From: Salvator merianae
Taxonomy: Eukaryota; Chordata; Lepidosauria; Squamata; Teiidae
Direction: 5' to 3'
Assembly (NCBI GenBank): GCA_003586115.2
Contig: QVOM02000073.1
Span: 48,497,650-48,561,649, forward strand
DNA: 64,000 nucleotides
The notes under the pieces are model-generated. The model saw nothing but the letters and a program-made list of their open reading frames with translations, was not told the DNA's origin and ran no database searches. This document shows, one piece after another, positions 10,760 to 23,029 of the stretch (position 1 is its first letter; each line of letters begins with the position of its first letter). The translations under genes were made by a program, and so were the position numbers.

Positions 10760-13660
10760 TATTCACAGTCTGAGAGAAAGAGACATCCTGTGTGCCCACA
10801 CACCTAAAAGATTTTGCAGCCTCTATCTCAAAAGTATAAACTGCTTTCTTAAAACAAGAAAGAAATTTTGGAGAAGATGAATACATATTTGTTGAGAAGT
10901 GAGTATGCTCTGGGCTTCTGCAACACTCACCCTGTTTAATGTCAGTTGGAAAAAGTAAAATGAAAGAAGGACCTGCTGGAGCCTGTTACAACTCAAAATA
11001 TCATGGGAGAAGCAGCTTTTCAAGAAGGTGAATACATACTACATTTGTTGCAAGTCTTGCTTGTCTACTATACTGCTAGATTTTTGATATGCTTTATACA
11101 GCATCTCCGTATTAAAGCTTTTCTGGCCCTTCATAATTAGCTGTTTTCTAGACGCTATTAGATCTATTTGATGTACTTTCTCCATTGAAAATGCTGTCTA
11201 CCTTGCTCAGACCTCTCCGCGGGAGAAACTGAGAAGGGAGAGTTGCCTGTTAGAAATCTGTGCAGATGTAGCATCAACAGAAGCTAATTTTCTCCCCCAA
11301 AATGAACTACAAATCATAAAAGTATATCCTTTTTTAAATGCAACAAATGACTTTTAAAACCAAATTGAAATGTCTCTTGTATAGGTAGGTCTGCCTTTTA
11401 GGTGGTTACAAGCCTTAAAGGTCAGACGTGTTGAAACTTTGATCAGATTAAACTATTCTCCTTGCTATGGTAATATAATTAAGTTGACACCTGAGGGAGT
11501 TTTCTGAACATTGTTGCATCTTGTAGCAGGTTGGTAATGTAAGGCTGGAAGAAGCACTTCTCCATTTCTTAATTTTGGAACTGGGTGTGTACGCTACGGA
11601 AATGAGCTGGGGTTTCCCATCGGTATTTGGAAGCCAGGCTGGTCCAACCTCAATAAACACGAGGACTCCCTTTGGCTTTAATGGGCTGATGTCAGATACA
11701 TAGTTTAAGGAGTTCAAAATAAACGTTTATGATGCAAGGACACGTTCAAGCTCTGTAAGCCAACTTGCATTCTTTGGTTTTGTATATAATGCAGAGTCAA
11801 GGTTTGTGTGTGAATTTCAAGTTAAAATCTTTCCCCTTTCATTACAAAAAAAAAAAAAAAAAAAAGACATTGCATACTGAAAACTTGGCTTGCTCCCATC
11901 TTCCTTTTCTGCTGGGTGAAGTAACTGTCTATTAGCTATACCTGTATTACTGAACTTCTTGTCAAAAAAGCAGTGCATTCCTCATGATCGCCCAAAATAG
12001 TGCTCATGCCAGAAACAAAAATACACAACTGTTCAGAATTTTGGAGGGTGGGTCAAATTTATGCATTATTATCTTTCACCAAACATCCCAAGACAAAAAG
12101 TGAAGTGTCCCATATTGTTAGAATGGATATTGATTTTTTTCGGGGGTGTCTCAAGGCGAAAGTGGATGTGCTTTTAATTTTGCAACAGAACCTCACAAGG
12201 ATGTCTTGGTTATGTAAATGGAAGCTTCAGGGTTGCCTGTGCAGCATCTGACCAACACAAGGTGAAAAGAACATTTAAGCTTATTGTCAGCATCAGTTTG
12301 AGTTCAACCCAACAGCTGCATTTCCAAGGTTATTGGGGAAGGAGGGAACAGTGTGGGAAAGAAGAGTCATTCTGTCATGTCTTCCTTGCTCTACCCTTTC
12401 CACTTCCCTGGTGAGGAGAAAACAATAAGCAAAGAGCTGCAAGGAAATTGGCAACATTGATGATGATGCTTCTTCCCTTCAAGCAGCTGTAGGTAAAAGC
12501 TTTTCCAAAGACCAGTTGCAGAGAAGGGATGAGAAAAGCAGTAAAAGTTGCCCCTTCACGGCAAAAGGCCTTTATGCCTGTGCTTCGAATTCATAATAGC
12601 TTCTGCCCCTTTTAAAAGAAGTATCCTCAAGCTAATTGAAATTGGGTTCAAAAAAGCCAACTTTGTGCTCTGTCTCCTAGACCCCTCCCCTTGCTGATGC
12701 ATTGCTTAAATGTATGATCTGTAAGGTGAGGTTTCAGATGCCCCCTCAGTTTTACTTTTTGTCACATGCAGGTTATGTAACCTTTGCACAAAGGACATGC
12801 AGTATTCACTGTTTGCTGGGCATAGTTTACGCTCAAAACTGCAGTTTGCCCTCAGCTGCAGATGCCTCATGTTATTCAGTTAGGCTTTGGGGATGGGTTT
12901 ATGCCATTGAGTGGAAACAGCAGTATTTCCATGTAACTGGAAACAGCTCCCAAGTCTCCTCTGTTGCCTGCTCTCTGGATGCTGCAGGTCCTGTTCGAGT
13001 AACAAAAAATATGCATGTTAATTGCATTCCTCTAATGGTATGTTGACTGGTTTGGCCCTAACTCCAGTGGTTCACTTTGTCACTTGCAACATCTGCCAAC
13101 AGTTTTGAATGATCTGGATCCCATCAGTGGCTATGATAAGCGCCTAAATTTGAAATAGCCCCTTTTGCATTTTCCAGTGGAAGAGATTAGGACCTCTGTC
13201 CATCAATTTGCCAAGTGCTTTCATTAACATAGCAATACACCAACCATTGTCAAATCCTGTTGCACTGTTTGGCATAGACATGAAATTACATTTTCTTTTT
13301 GAGTATTCTTCTTCCATTGATTTCATGTTAATTTGATAGGGGTATTCCCTTTAAACATACATCTCTTAATAAACACAGCTTGCTTCAGTGTTCAGCCTTC
13401 TGTGCAACCTTGATACAACTGCAAAACTACTATTACCCCATGTTACACAGTCCCACTTGTTCAAATGCCCTATAGAATACTAAATTTGTTTATATAATGA
13501 GAAAATTGGATATAGTTATCCTCTCTATAAGGGTCTACAGTGACATTGATCTATGAATGGTATGGAAATAATGTAGATTACAGTGAGCACTGGTTAATTA
13601 AAGTCTGGGTAGTGGTGGTGTTCTGGCTTCATTATCTTTTTCTTCTTTTCTTGGTTCTGT
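10760..13660. other. Long non-coding gap
   Basis: No transposon ends recognised in about 2.9 kb. The frames at 11448-11717 (-, 89 codons) and 12702-13046 (+, 114 codons) carry no known motif and lack convincing splice signals. The block from about 12000 to 13500 is repeat-poor to my eye. Confidence 0.45.
11846..11865 (+). repeat. A20 homopolymer
   Basis: Twenty consecutive A bases after CCTTTCATTAC. It could be the poly(A) tail of an old retrocopy, but the 400 bp upstream match no family I recognise, so it is recorded only as a homopolymer. Confidence 0.9.
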
Positions 13661-13669
13661 GCCTGTTTG

Positions 13670-13835
13670 CTGCGTATCCTGAAGCAAGTTCCTTTATCTC
13701 AGTCTCAGTTTACCATCTGTAAAAGAAGAGCAGCAAAGATTAAAAGTGTCTCATAGGATGTTGTGCGGATGGCTGAGATAAGAACTATAAAGCATTTTGC
13801 ATATAAAGTACTACAGGCATGATTCATAGTATTTC
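13670..13835 (+). mobile_element. MIR/CORE-type SINE, ancient
   Basis: CTCAGTTTACCATCTGTAAAA, then TCTCATAGGATGTTGTGCGG and ATAAAGCATTTTGCATATAAA keep the order and spacing of the MIR body (cf. the CTGTAAAATGGG and GGGTTGTTGTGAGG segments). MIR elements are amniote-wide and old, which fits the many mismatches. The tRNA head is not clear. Confidence 0.7.
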
Positions 13836-14034
13836 TGTTACTCTTGACTAATTAAGCAAATTATGTAGAAGAGAATCTTACTTTACCTTTTCTAGGATGC
13901 AACATTCTATATTTTCCAAGCTTTTTACCCTGAAGTAGCATTTGTCTATTAACTGCATATTTCTCCCCACTGTTTCTCCAGAAAATAGTGAGTGATATTA
14001 ATGGCCTTCTCAGTCCTCAGAAAACCCTGTGAGT

Positions 14035-14230
14035 TCACATATAGCAATAAGAGTGGTTCAAAAATGCCTTAGAGATGGTGGCGTGTGATGCTCGTATTCT
14101 CATCCTGTTGTTCATCTACCTTTTCTAGTCTAGAGTGTTCCTGAGAGGAGAAGGGACAGACTAGAATGTGAGCAGTTGCACCTGTGGACCATCTCTAAGA
14201 CTTTTCAGAGGTGCTTTTCTCTGATGTATG
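14035..14230. repeat. Dispersed repeat, TGATCACAG family
   Basis: TTAGAGATGGTGGCGTGTG, a TTCTCATCC block, ATCTACCTTTTCTAGTCTAGA and CATCTCTAAGACTTTTCAGAG align in order with 53480-53672. No open frame and no clear target duplication. Confidence 0.45.
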
Positions 14231-14245
14231 TGAATGTGGACGGAG

Positions 14246-14531
14246 TAGGCATGTGCTGAACTGCAGTTTGTTGAATATGAACGGCTGTGAGAGGATTGAG
14301 ACTGTCAGGTGCCTCACTTGACAACCCTGGCCTCTCTTTAACACCTGCAAGCAACTCACAGGTAGGTGAGCCCAACTGAAAAGGTGTGGGGAACTTGCTT
14401 TTGAAGGAAGCTCAGCCACCACCATTATTGCTCTTTCTGTGGACTGTGCTGCATCATGTTTGTTCATAATATCATACAGCAGGGCCTTTCACAGCAATCT
14501 GTGTTTGACAAACTGCAGTTTGGCCCATGCC
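14246..14531. mobile_element. hAT-like MITE with inverted ends
   Basis: The left end GGCATGTGCTGAACTGCAG, continuing TTTGTTGAA, matches in inverted orientation the right end, which reads GGCATGGGCCAAACTGCAG on the minus strand. The GTAGGCATGTGC start resembles the family at 885 and 17169. The interior is non-coding. The flanking 8-mers do not match, so the duplication has decayed or the borders are off by a few bases. Confidence 0.45.
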
Positions 14532-14539
14532 CAAGCTTG

Positions 14540-16005
14540 AGAAAGAGGGACACCTGGAGCTCAAACAGAATAGAGAGTAAACTAAAATTTCCTCAGCTAA
14601 CATCTAAAAATGTGTCTATTTTGTTACACTTCTTTTTCAGAATGCCTTTTATTATTTTTTTAAAGTTAATATTACAGTTTAATTTCAGTATGAATGTCAC
14701 AGCAGGTAATACTTGAACAGCCTAGCTTATTTCAATTAAATCAAATCTCATTCATGAATCACACTAAGCCATGGTTTATAAATATGATACATGTGAACTC
14801 CTGTGGTACTGCAAGCAGAGGTTGATCAGATATGTTTGTCTTGGTTTTGGGAAGCCATAGTCTACAAGTTCATTTCGATCCAGAATAGTAATGGCGTGTC
14901 TCCCCTGTACTGGCTCTCTGCTGGATCAGACTCCTCTGGTGGCCTCAGGCAGCCTTGGAGAGGATCTTAACAGTTCCACTGCTGTCCCCAAATTTCTGCA
15001 CCTGCACTCAAAGGGCCTTCTCACCTTCCATGCATTTCACCTCAGTGAAGGCCCAGCTCAGAGTTCAGGGAGCAGGTGCAGAGCTGCTTCTCATGCACTG
15101 AACTGTAAGCACATTGGAAGGATTGGGTGCTATGGAGATAAGCAGATGTCAGCCGTATTCCAACTTAATAAAAGGGACAGTTGGGAGCTGCCTCAGACAG
15201 TCAGTAGTGTATGGCCCTCAAGTTCCCAAGCTTTCTCTAATCCACCTTTTCTGGCACAGAATGTTTATGAGAGCGGGGACGGGCAGACTGGTGTGCAGAC
15301 AATCCCATCTCTGAGCCACCTCAGAGATGCTTTTTCTTTTGTGTCTGATCACAGCCTTTGATTGCCCCCCCCCCGAGGTGTCTTGGACACAGTCAATATT
15401 AACTATGGTTCCAGTAAGCCAGCTTCAGAAACTGTGGCTTGAAGTTGGTTTGCTGAATTAACCATGGTTAAGCTTTAGTTGCTATCTGTCTGATCAACAG
15501 CATGACAAGCTGCAATTACATAAAACAAAAACGTCTGAGTTCTTCCTGAGACTACAGAAAGAGGGAAGAGGAAGTGGGTGCACATAAGGCTTGATGTGGC
15601 TCCGCTGTGAATGCAAACACTGTTCTTGATTTTTTTTAAAAAAGAAATTGTATTCATTTATTTCTCAATCTGGTATTTCTTTATTCCTTGTGCTGTCCAT
15701 CCTCCAAAATGTAAGTTTGCTTTACATCCATTTAGCAAGTAAAGTTGAAGGCTGAAGGATTACAATTGATCCAAGATAATCCAGTAAGATTCATTTCCAT
15801 GCACGAGTACTCTGGAGCACAATACGTCCTTTATAAAGTATTTTATTGCTGATTACAGAGCATGAACAAAACATAACATAACATAAATATTGCATTATAT
15901 AGATCTGCTTACATTTACGTGAATATATTGAGATATCTAAACAATTTATTTCTTAACCAAAATATGATACTCTAGGAAGGTTCTATAAGCATAAGTTGTA
16001 ATAGT
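14540..16005. other. Non-coding, with one short repeat remnant
   Basis: GAGATGCTTTTTCTTTTGTG and CTGATCACAGCC at about 15325-15355 look like the right end of the TGATCACAG repeat family. The 156-codon plus frame at 14891-15361 runs into that remnant and has no domain signature. AATAAA on the minus strand at 15842-15847 lies downstream of the frame at 16011. Confidence 0.45.
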
Positions 16006-16010
16006 TAGCT

Positions 16011-16421
16011 TCAGTTCTTTCTCTGTTTATAACAGGCTGTTGGCCTAGAATGAACAATGGTACCATCTAGCAGAACATTCCTAATGTGCTGTACTGCAGA
16101 CTGAGCCCATCCATGAAACTTGATGCACTCTTGACCTGTGGTCATCATGGCTGACAAAAGCTTAGCTAAAGGGGTGTGGCTGGATTCGTTAAGGGAGTGG
16201 TCTGACTCTTTTTCAAGAGGAACTCCCCGGACCCAGAAGTGTTTAATAACAATCATCTGGTCATTAATAAATCCTTTTGGAACAAGGTTCTCAAGATGGT
16301 AGTGGCAACCCAACTGCAGGCATGTGTAGGAGAAGCAGATCATCTGGATCCATTTTAGTGTGGTTTCAAGCTTGGTTACAGCAGTGAAATTGCTTTGGTC
16401 AGCCTGGTTGGTGACTTTCAT
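16011..16421 (-). CDS. Unrecognised 136-residue open frame, possible exon or old retrocopy
   Basis: The frame starts at an ATG and stays open about 11 codons further upstream, to a TGA near 16455. The stop is followed 163 bp downstream by AATAAA (15842-15847 on the minus strand). The protein reads like normal globular sequence, with Trp, Cys and His scattered through it (KLETTLKWIQMICF, GFINDQMIVIKHFWVRG) and no low-complexity stretch. I recognise no family, signal peptide or membrane segment. There is no good polypyrimidine acceptor just upstream. By base composition, one frame of this length could occur by chance in 64 kb, so it may be fortuitous. Confidence 0.2.
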   Translation of the reverse strand: MKVTNQADQSNFTAVTKLETTLKWIQMICFSYTCLQLGCHYHLENLVPKGFINDQMIVIKHFWVRGVPLEKESDHSLNESSHTPLAKLLSAMMTTGQECIKFHGWAQSAVQHIRNVLLDGTIVHSRPTACYKQRKN

Positions 16422-16459
16422 TGGATGAATGATGGGGAGTACAACCTGCCCACTTCAGC

Positions 16460-17160
16460 TGTACATGGTGTGGGGGTTCATGAGAGGGTCTCCTGCATGG
16501 TAGCCCCCAGATTTTAGAATTACTTCTATTCTAGGGTGTATTAAGCTCCATCATTTCAATAAAGGTCTTCAGTGAAGGGGAAGGTTATTCTCTCCTCCCT
16601 TGCTCTTACATTACTTTGATTTCCCACTAATATTAATATTTTGGTATTCTGTGATTTCAATGATATCCTTGTAATTCTTTTAACCGTACAGTGCACTGAG
16701 ACCATTTGGTATAGGGCAGTAAATAAAATAAATAAATGCAAAGAACAAATAATGATCCATTCACTCGGTTATACATGCCTTAATGGTTCTCCTCCTGCTT
16801 CAAAGAGATAATGTACTTTGGCTTGACATAGATCACATTAAATGGAGAGAGTTGAAAAGGTACTAGTTAGAAAGAAACACTGATTCATGAAATCATGTAA
16901 TTGTTGGGTGGAAACTCTTAAGGTTCTCTGATCTGCTGCCCTGTGTTAAAGAAGCACACTCCTGAAAAAGCCACTAATAGAGGCTTTTTTCCCTTTATAA
17001 TGGAAAGCAGCCTAGCAAATATGAAAGTGCACACGGAAATCCTTGTATGTTAGTTTATCCCTTACAACAGTCATGCTGGCCAGGTAACCATAACTCTGTT
17101 TTTTTAGCAGACTTGTGGCCTTTTAAAAATGATATTAAATCTCAACCCATGCAAATTTCT
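16460..17160. other. Non-coding, nothing recognised
   Basis: No repeat ends or notable frames. Confidence 0.5.
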
Positions 17161-17168
17161 GAATGCAA

Positions 17169-17491
17169 TAGAGATGTGCAAAATTCATTTTGCATTCCAA
17201 CATTTGATCAAATATTTCGCATTCGCAGATATTCAAATCACAAATGTGCTTTTTCAAATTGTCAGAGTTCAGTTGAAACAAATCAGCATCTGCCCTTACA
17301 AAAGAGAAATATTCATTTGTGCTATGTTTTAACCCACGATAAGGGCTACTGGGGAAAACACATTGCAAAAACTGCAAAAACAGATGCAAAAAACTGCCTT
17401 TTCAACATTGTGATTCGCTGATGAAGTGAAAATACAGATTTTCATTTCGACAGCGAATCGAAAATGCAGATTTTGTCTGTGCACATCCCTA
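17169..17491. mobile_element. hAT-like MITE with 8-bp target duplication
   Basis: The left end is TAGAGATGTGCAAAATTC. The right end, read on the minus strand, is TAGGGATGTGCACAGAC. The flanks GAATGCAA (17161-17168) and GAATGCAG (17492-17499) match at 7 of 8 bases, the hAT target-duplication length. The interior (323 bp element) is rich in ATTCGC/GCGAAT motifs in both orientations and has no transposase domain. The 124-codon plus frame covering it is chance. Confidence 0.75.
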
Positions 17492-17499
17492 GAATGCAG

Positions 17500-19465
17500 T
17501 GAAGGCTGTTTGTTGAGATGGTAGGGATCAGCTGTTTTGAGTTTTTTTCTTCAAAAAGTAGAAATAAACTCAAACCCACAAGGCTTATCCATGTTACAGA
17601 TTAACATCCTGGAAACTCTCACTTTGAAGAACAAAGTGGTTTCTGAACTAAATGAGTACACAGTGTATTTGAGAAATGGTAACAATTTTGTTCAGCTTTA
17701 ATAGCCCTAAGCTGAAAAGAACTGAATAAGATATTTTAAAGACAGGGTAGGAAGAAAGGCTTTTTTTTAACATCACTCCAAGCTGGAATTCTTAACTTGT
17801 TGCATTTTATGTGGGAATTTTAGGTCCATGGGTAGTTTTCAGATGTTGTATTCACGATGCTGTGCATTGGTTGCCACTCTGTTTCTTGGCTGCTCCATCC
17901 CACTGCCATCTAGATCTGTATAAAGTGCAGTGTGGGTGTTTTCCCATCACCCAGTGATGATGCAAGTAAGGATGCAGAATAAACAGAGTGCAACAACTGA
18001 ACAGCGGTAGTCTCTGTTCTGGTATACATTAACAAAAGAAGGTGGAAAGGGGAAGATGAATATCTCCTGCAATGGGTAGCCACACTCGGAAAGCTTTGCT
18101 GACTCCAAGTGTGCAAAACTACAGGCATCTTTTTTTATTCAGTTGATGAAATGACCATGCATCCATTTGTGTGACTGAAGCAAATTCTACAGGCAGTGTA
18201 ACAAGCTTTTTCTATTGTCCCTTAGCTGCAAAAATGAATAAATGTTTTAAGGCATTTAAACTTTATCTGTGCCATATGTAGAAGTGATAGAGGCAGCTCC
18301 TACTCCTAAAAACAAACTGAATGATACACAAATGTGTTCTGGACAATTTCTCATGACAAAAGAAGGCTGTTTGAAGTATTAAAACATTACGGTGCTTAGT
18401 CCTTTCTCAAACGGACGTTTTCCTCTCCAGCTTGCCATTTCTACACAGCTTCTCTTTGCATTGTCTTCTGAACTGTGAGGGCACAACATAGACTTCCAAA
18501 CTCAGACAAAGATGTATTTAGACCCTGTAGAATAAAAATTATGAATAGCCAGGTCATAAGGACAATTGAGGCATCGTGTTTTCTGCTCTGTCTGTTTCAC
18601 ATGCCTTCATCTCCTTTATTTGCCCTTCCCTCTTCCAATGAGTGTGTGACTTTACCGATCTGTTCAGAGATGAGTGCCAAAGAGATGCAGTAGTAATAGG
18701 TGTTTGTGTGCCATTTTGTAATGTGAGATGGAACAGAGTCTGTCTTTTCTTCATATACAGTACCTTACCGGTTTTGTGGACCATGCTTTGGTCTCTGTGA
18801 AATCTATTAGCATTGTAGCTTATGTTTCTATTTCATTCTTCAGTGTTTTATTTCTTTATTAAAGCAATGCTCTCTGAGAGATAAGGAAATAAGTAGTTTT
18901 ATACGGTATTTTCCTACTTATTATTATTATTTTTTGGAGTTTAAATGAATAACACAATGTTTGTATGTTTAAGTGTGAAACCAGAATTATATACTTTTTT
19001 GCTAGGGGGCTTCATGTATGTTGTAATATCCATATAGTTACTGTGTGACTTCTCCTTTTCGGTATATCCTTATATCATGCCTAACTCTTTCTCAATTCCC
19101 TGGAGAATATCTGAACAGGCTGGACACAAGGTGTACTGAAGCTCACACTAGAAGTGAACTAAGAAATGGTGTGGTGGTTGTCCGATCCAGAAGATTTCTA
19201 TCAAAAATAAGACCTTGACCAACTGATGGTTTACTAGGTACCCTTTGATCAGACTCAAGTTTAGTCTTTTCATTCTGAAATGCAATGAGAATTTATTTTG
19301 TTGAATTTAATCGCAGTGCTCTGTAGTAGTTTTGTGGTTGCTGCTACCCTCTTAGTGTTGTTGTACCCCATCCCACCTACCCCAAGGCAGCTCTTTGCCT
19401 TCTTTCTTAATGGAGAATGGATGGGAAGTGATGTTTCTCATTTGCTGTCACTGTTGTATAACCAA
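17500..19465. other. Long non-coding gap
   Basis: No transposon recognised. Frames of 72-76 codons only, on both strands. Confidence 0.5.
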
Positions 19466-19469
19466 TGGA

Positions 19470-19668
19470 CAGAAGAGAAAGGAAAGGCTGGTGGAACAGC
19501 TGCTTTAACTATGGGAAGTCCCAGAGTCAATCTCTGTCCTCTCCAGATGGGGCTGAGAAAGATCACTGCCTTGGAAACCTTGAAGAATATATTCTGGTTT
19601 GTGTAAACAGTACTCAGCTAAAAGGACCAGTGGTCTGCCTCAGCATTAGGCAGCTTCCTACTGCATGA
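19470..19668 (+). mobile_element. Sauria-type SINE, 3' part
   Basis: The 3' part reads GAGAAAGATCACTGCCTTGG, then CAGTACTCAGCTAAAAGGACC, AGTGGTCTGCCTCAGCATTA and GGCAGCTTCCTA. From memory this agrees with the 3' half of squamate tRNA-SINEs (ACTGGACCAGTGGTCTGACTC-like, AAGGCAGCTTCCTA). The tRNA head is eroded. The 102-codon frame overlapping it at 19298-19606 is therefore not a gene. Confidence 0.65.
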
Positions 19669-20086
19669 CAACTTGTTATGACAATATGTTTATCAACTTA
19701 GAGTGAACTTGGGGTGCTGCTATAAAATGCTTGTGCATTTCTCTACATACTTGCAGATGGCTCAACCAAAACTCAGGTCCCAGTGAATGGGAGATAAGAT
19801 GGCCTATGACAATGCAAGAAAAAAATAAAATAAAAGCCAGAAATTTTATTCAAAAATTGTTTCAGGCAGTCTCCTAAGGATTTTTTAAAAATGTGGCAAA
19901 TGTTAGAGACAGATTAGTTTGAATGCAAATTTTTATTATTTATAATTCTGTACCGATTGCAGGCTTTCATAGTTTGGTCACTTTCAATATTGATGCTATA
20001 GAATAGGATTACATTTTGCTGTTTCTTCCTATAAGGGATAGTTCATAATCTGAATAGATGCCTGGATAGATATAGGTATATGCGTG

Positions 20087-20123
20087 TATGTGTGTGTGCG
20101 TGCGTGCGTGCGTGCGTGCGTGC
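20087..20123. repeat. (TGTG)/(TGCG)n microsatellite
   Basis: TGTATGTGTGTGTG passes into about seven TGCG units up to 20123. The purine-pyrimidine alternation is CpG-rich and capable of Z-DNA. Confidence 0.9.
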
Positions 20124-20580
20124 AAGTAGCCCTGTCATTTGTGATAGTATAGGCCAGGTTACAGTTTTTAAAAGCATAACTCAAAAGATAAACCATACAA
20201 CGTGAAGCAAAGCCAATTAAAACCTCTGTGGGTCTAACCACAGCATCTTCTTTGTGGCCATAGTCTATTTCTAACAACTTGCCAAAGTCTGATTAGACAA
20301 TGAGGTTTGTGATGAAAATGTTACCATGCTGTCCTCAGATATTTTTCCTTGGAGGAGCAGTTCCAAAATCATTTATCACTAGCACAGAGAAAACATCTTC
20401 CATGTAGAAAAGTAAATAGATGGAATAGATAATCTGTAAATCTTAAGATACAGGCAGTCTGGAATTGGAAAAGACACTCCAATTTGGCTGTAAGTATTAG
20501 AGTCTCAAGTATTTAGGGACTGAAAGATAAACCCCATGGGACTCTTCTTCCTAGATGAATCCATTTATCCTGCTAGACAA

Positions 20581-20615
20581 GGTAGGTAGGTAGGTAGGAA
20601 GGAAGGAAGGAAGGA
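20581..20615. repeat. (GGTA)n(GGAA)n compound microsatellite
   Basis: About four GGTA units followed by about four GGAA units, ending in GGATAAAT. Confidence 0.9.
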
Positions 20616-21954
20616 TAAATAGGTGCCTATTATATCTAAACAGTGCTTCTTAATGAATCTCCCTAATGTGCTACAGATATAATGACAAATTTTAACAGCT
20701 CTGCTGAACAGTGAAATACATTAGAGGATCTCTGCTTGGCTATTCACTATAATTATTGGCTTAAAACTTAATCCAGTCTGACTCTGATAATCTACTACAT
20801 TTCATTGTAAAAGTAATAGGGATGGGAAAGGCAATTCAGCAGTGAATGTAGGCATATGATTATCTATATGTCGCCTTTCCTAGCTGCAAAAGCTTTTGAG
20901 ATCCCTTTTTGGGAAAATGTGTAAATCTCTACCTATGAGCTTTCCACAAGAATTCATGCTACTCCCTCGGCCCAAACAAAAATCAGATGCTGTATCATAA
21001 TGTCAATTCTACTGCTTCATATTCAGGCTGCTAAGATAATTTCTTCCATGTTTACTCTAACACATTGAATATCTTTGCTTAAATTACTGTAGAAAAAGGT
21101 CTTTTTGGTTATTAATTTTTAGCTGAAATGAACTTTTAAAGTAGAATAAAATCCCTTTGATGACGTTGGGAAGTGCTCTCAGGTATGCGTGCAAAGAGTT
21201 CAAGCAAGTTTTATTTCCAAAATCTTACCTGTCCCAGCAAGATGTTGGTAATTCATAATATTTTATTTAATATTAACCTTAAACCAATAAAATATACATT
21301 TCTTCTCATAAATCATGGCTTGTTGAGAACAGGAAAGACATTAGGCTTAAATTTTATGTGTGTCTAATTGAATATATGAATATCCTAGATCTATTTTGCA
21401 TTTTATTTTTTGTTAACTTTGTAATTGCAAGACATAAAATTAATAAAGTTGAAATGGACGTAACAGCAGTTTTAGGGAATGAAATTAGAGGAACTGTACT
21501 GAAGGGACCTTTTCTTCCCAGTGTCTTACAGATGAGATATTTGCTTGAGTTTTCATAATGTCCAGGGTGTCCATACCAAGTCTATAATCCCATCTAGACT
21601 TTCCAGAGGTCATGCTTCCAGATATTATTGACCATATTGTAATGCCCCTGTGAAAAATCACTAAAGATAACTAGTCTATCTGTACATTCTTCTTTGCCAT
21701 TTTAAAAGTTACTATTTAATATATCCTAACACTGGCTCATTTCCACATTCCCCAAGCATAGCTGGTTCTGCTGGTGTTGATTTGGAGACATGTCTGTTTA
21801 GTTTTTTTGAGAAGCACTAGCTCCAGAATCGGCCCCTTTTAGGAGCTTCAGCAGATTTTATTCTACAATTTTTGAACTAAAAAAATTCTATCAGCCCCAG
21901 CTGCAGACATGAGGTTCCTGATCTGTCTGTGATTCCATTGCACGCTTTTTGGGC

Positions 21955-22127
21955 ATTCATACCTCAGTGGTAGAGCAGCTACTTGGAATGCAGAGGGCTG
22001 GCATCTCAAGGTTCAGCATCTCCCCAGAAGAAATTAATGGCAAATCACTTCTGTATCTGCCACTTAAAATGGATGGATGTGTCCATTTAGTCACCAGGAA
22101 TTGGCTCTGATTTACCCAACAACAATG
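21955..22127 (+). mobile_element. tRNA-derived SINE with (CAA)n tail
   Basis: The head has CTCAGTGGTAGAGCAG (A-box region) and AAGGTTCAGCATC (B-box region). The body has CTCCCCAGAAGAAATTAATG, GCAAATCACTTCTGTATCT and TTTAGTCACCAGGAATTGG. The copy ends ACCCAACAACAA. The body matches the SINE at 27376-27562 and the reverse complement of 3011-3212. Confidence 0.75.
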
Positions 22128-22159
22128 CTTGTACCACTAAGCGTGAGCACTACTGATGT

Positions 22160-22960
22160 TAATCTTTTGACTCCCCACAATGTATGTATATTTGTATGTT
22201 GATTTTATTCACATGCTCCTCCTTCTTCAAAAGTGTCTTCTAAGTTCCATATTTCTTGCCCCTCCTGATTTCTCAGTTCTTTTCTTCTTTTGTCCTGTCT
22301 TTTTTACTCTTTACTCTTCAAATCCACCAATAACAAGTTCATTCCCTAATTCTTATAGAAAGTCAGTAAAGGGTTTCCAGTTTTTAGCAAACTTATCAAC
22401 TGTCTTGTTTATCAGTGAATTAGTTAATTTGTCCATCTGTGCAAGATCCATCATGATAATCAACTAATCACCTACTATGTGTATTTTATCTACTTTCCAT
22501 TTTTGTGCATAAACAATTCTAGCTGCAGTCACCATGTTTTGAATTTTAATATTATCAAAATTATCTTCTATTATACCTGGTTTGAAAAGAATGTTGATCT
22601 TTAACAGTTATCTTCTGCATAACTGTGAATATTCGCACCCCAATTTTTATTTGCTTTTGAACAAGTCCACCACATATGATAAAGAGTACCTTCTTGCATT
22701 TTACATTTCGAACACTTACCTGACAAACTCTGGTACATTTTTGATATTTTATAAGGCATTAAGTACCATCTATACATTTTCTTGAAATCAACAGAAACCG
22801 GTCAATGCCTGCCTCTGTTAATAATGTATTGCTATTGGCTACAACCAGGAATTTTTGTATTCTGCTCCCATATTAATCACTTGATTGCTAGTGACTTCAG
22901 AGCAACATTGAATCATAAAGTAATTAACTTTTAATTTTATTTTTTGGTTAAAAAAAATCT
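22160..22960 (-). mobile_element. L1 LINE ORF2 C-terminus and 3' region, antisense
   Basis: Translating the minus strand around 22630-22710 gives CSKCKMQEGTLYHMWWTCSK, the cysteine-containing C-terminal motif of L1 ORF2 protein. The rest is frameshifted. The 3' part (22300-22500) aligns with the L1 copy at 32100-32300 through the AAAGGGTTTCCAGTTTTT and AATTTGTCCATCTG blocks. 5'-truncated and dead. Confidence 0.8.
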
Positions 22961-23029
22961 ATATTCTGAGAATGTGATAAAATGGGAATGTTTTCAAATG
23001 CTCCTTTCAAATGCCTTTCTGAACAAAAG

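Larger units (their letters stand above)
19675..21950. other. Non-coding, two microsatellites, otherwise nothing
   Basis: Apart from the two tandem tracts listed separately, no repeat or gene was recognised. Confidence 0.5.

Noticed and set aside
11448..11865. Processed pseudogene ending in A20
   Set aside because: The 89-codon frame in this stretch is on the opposite strand to the A tract, and no gene family is recognisable upstream of the tail.
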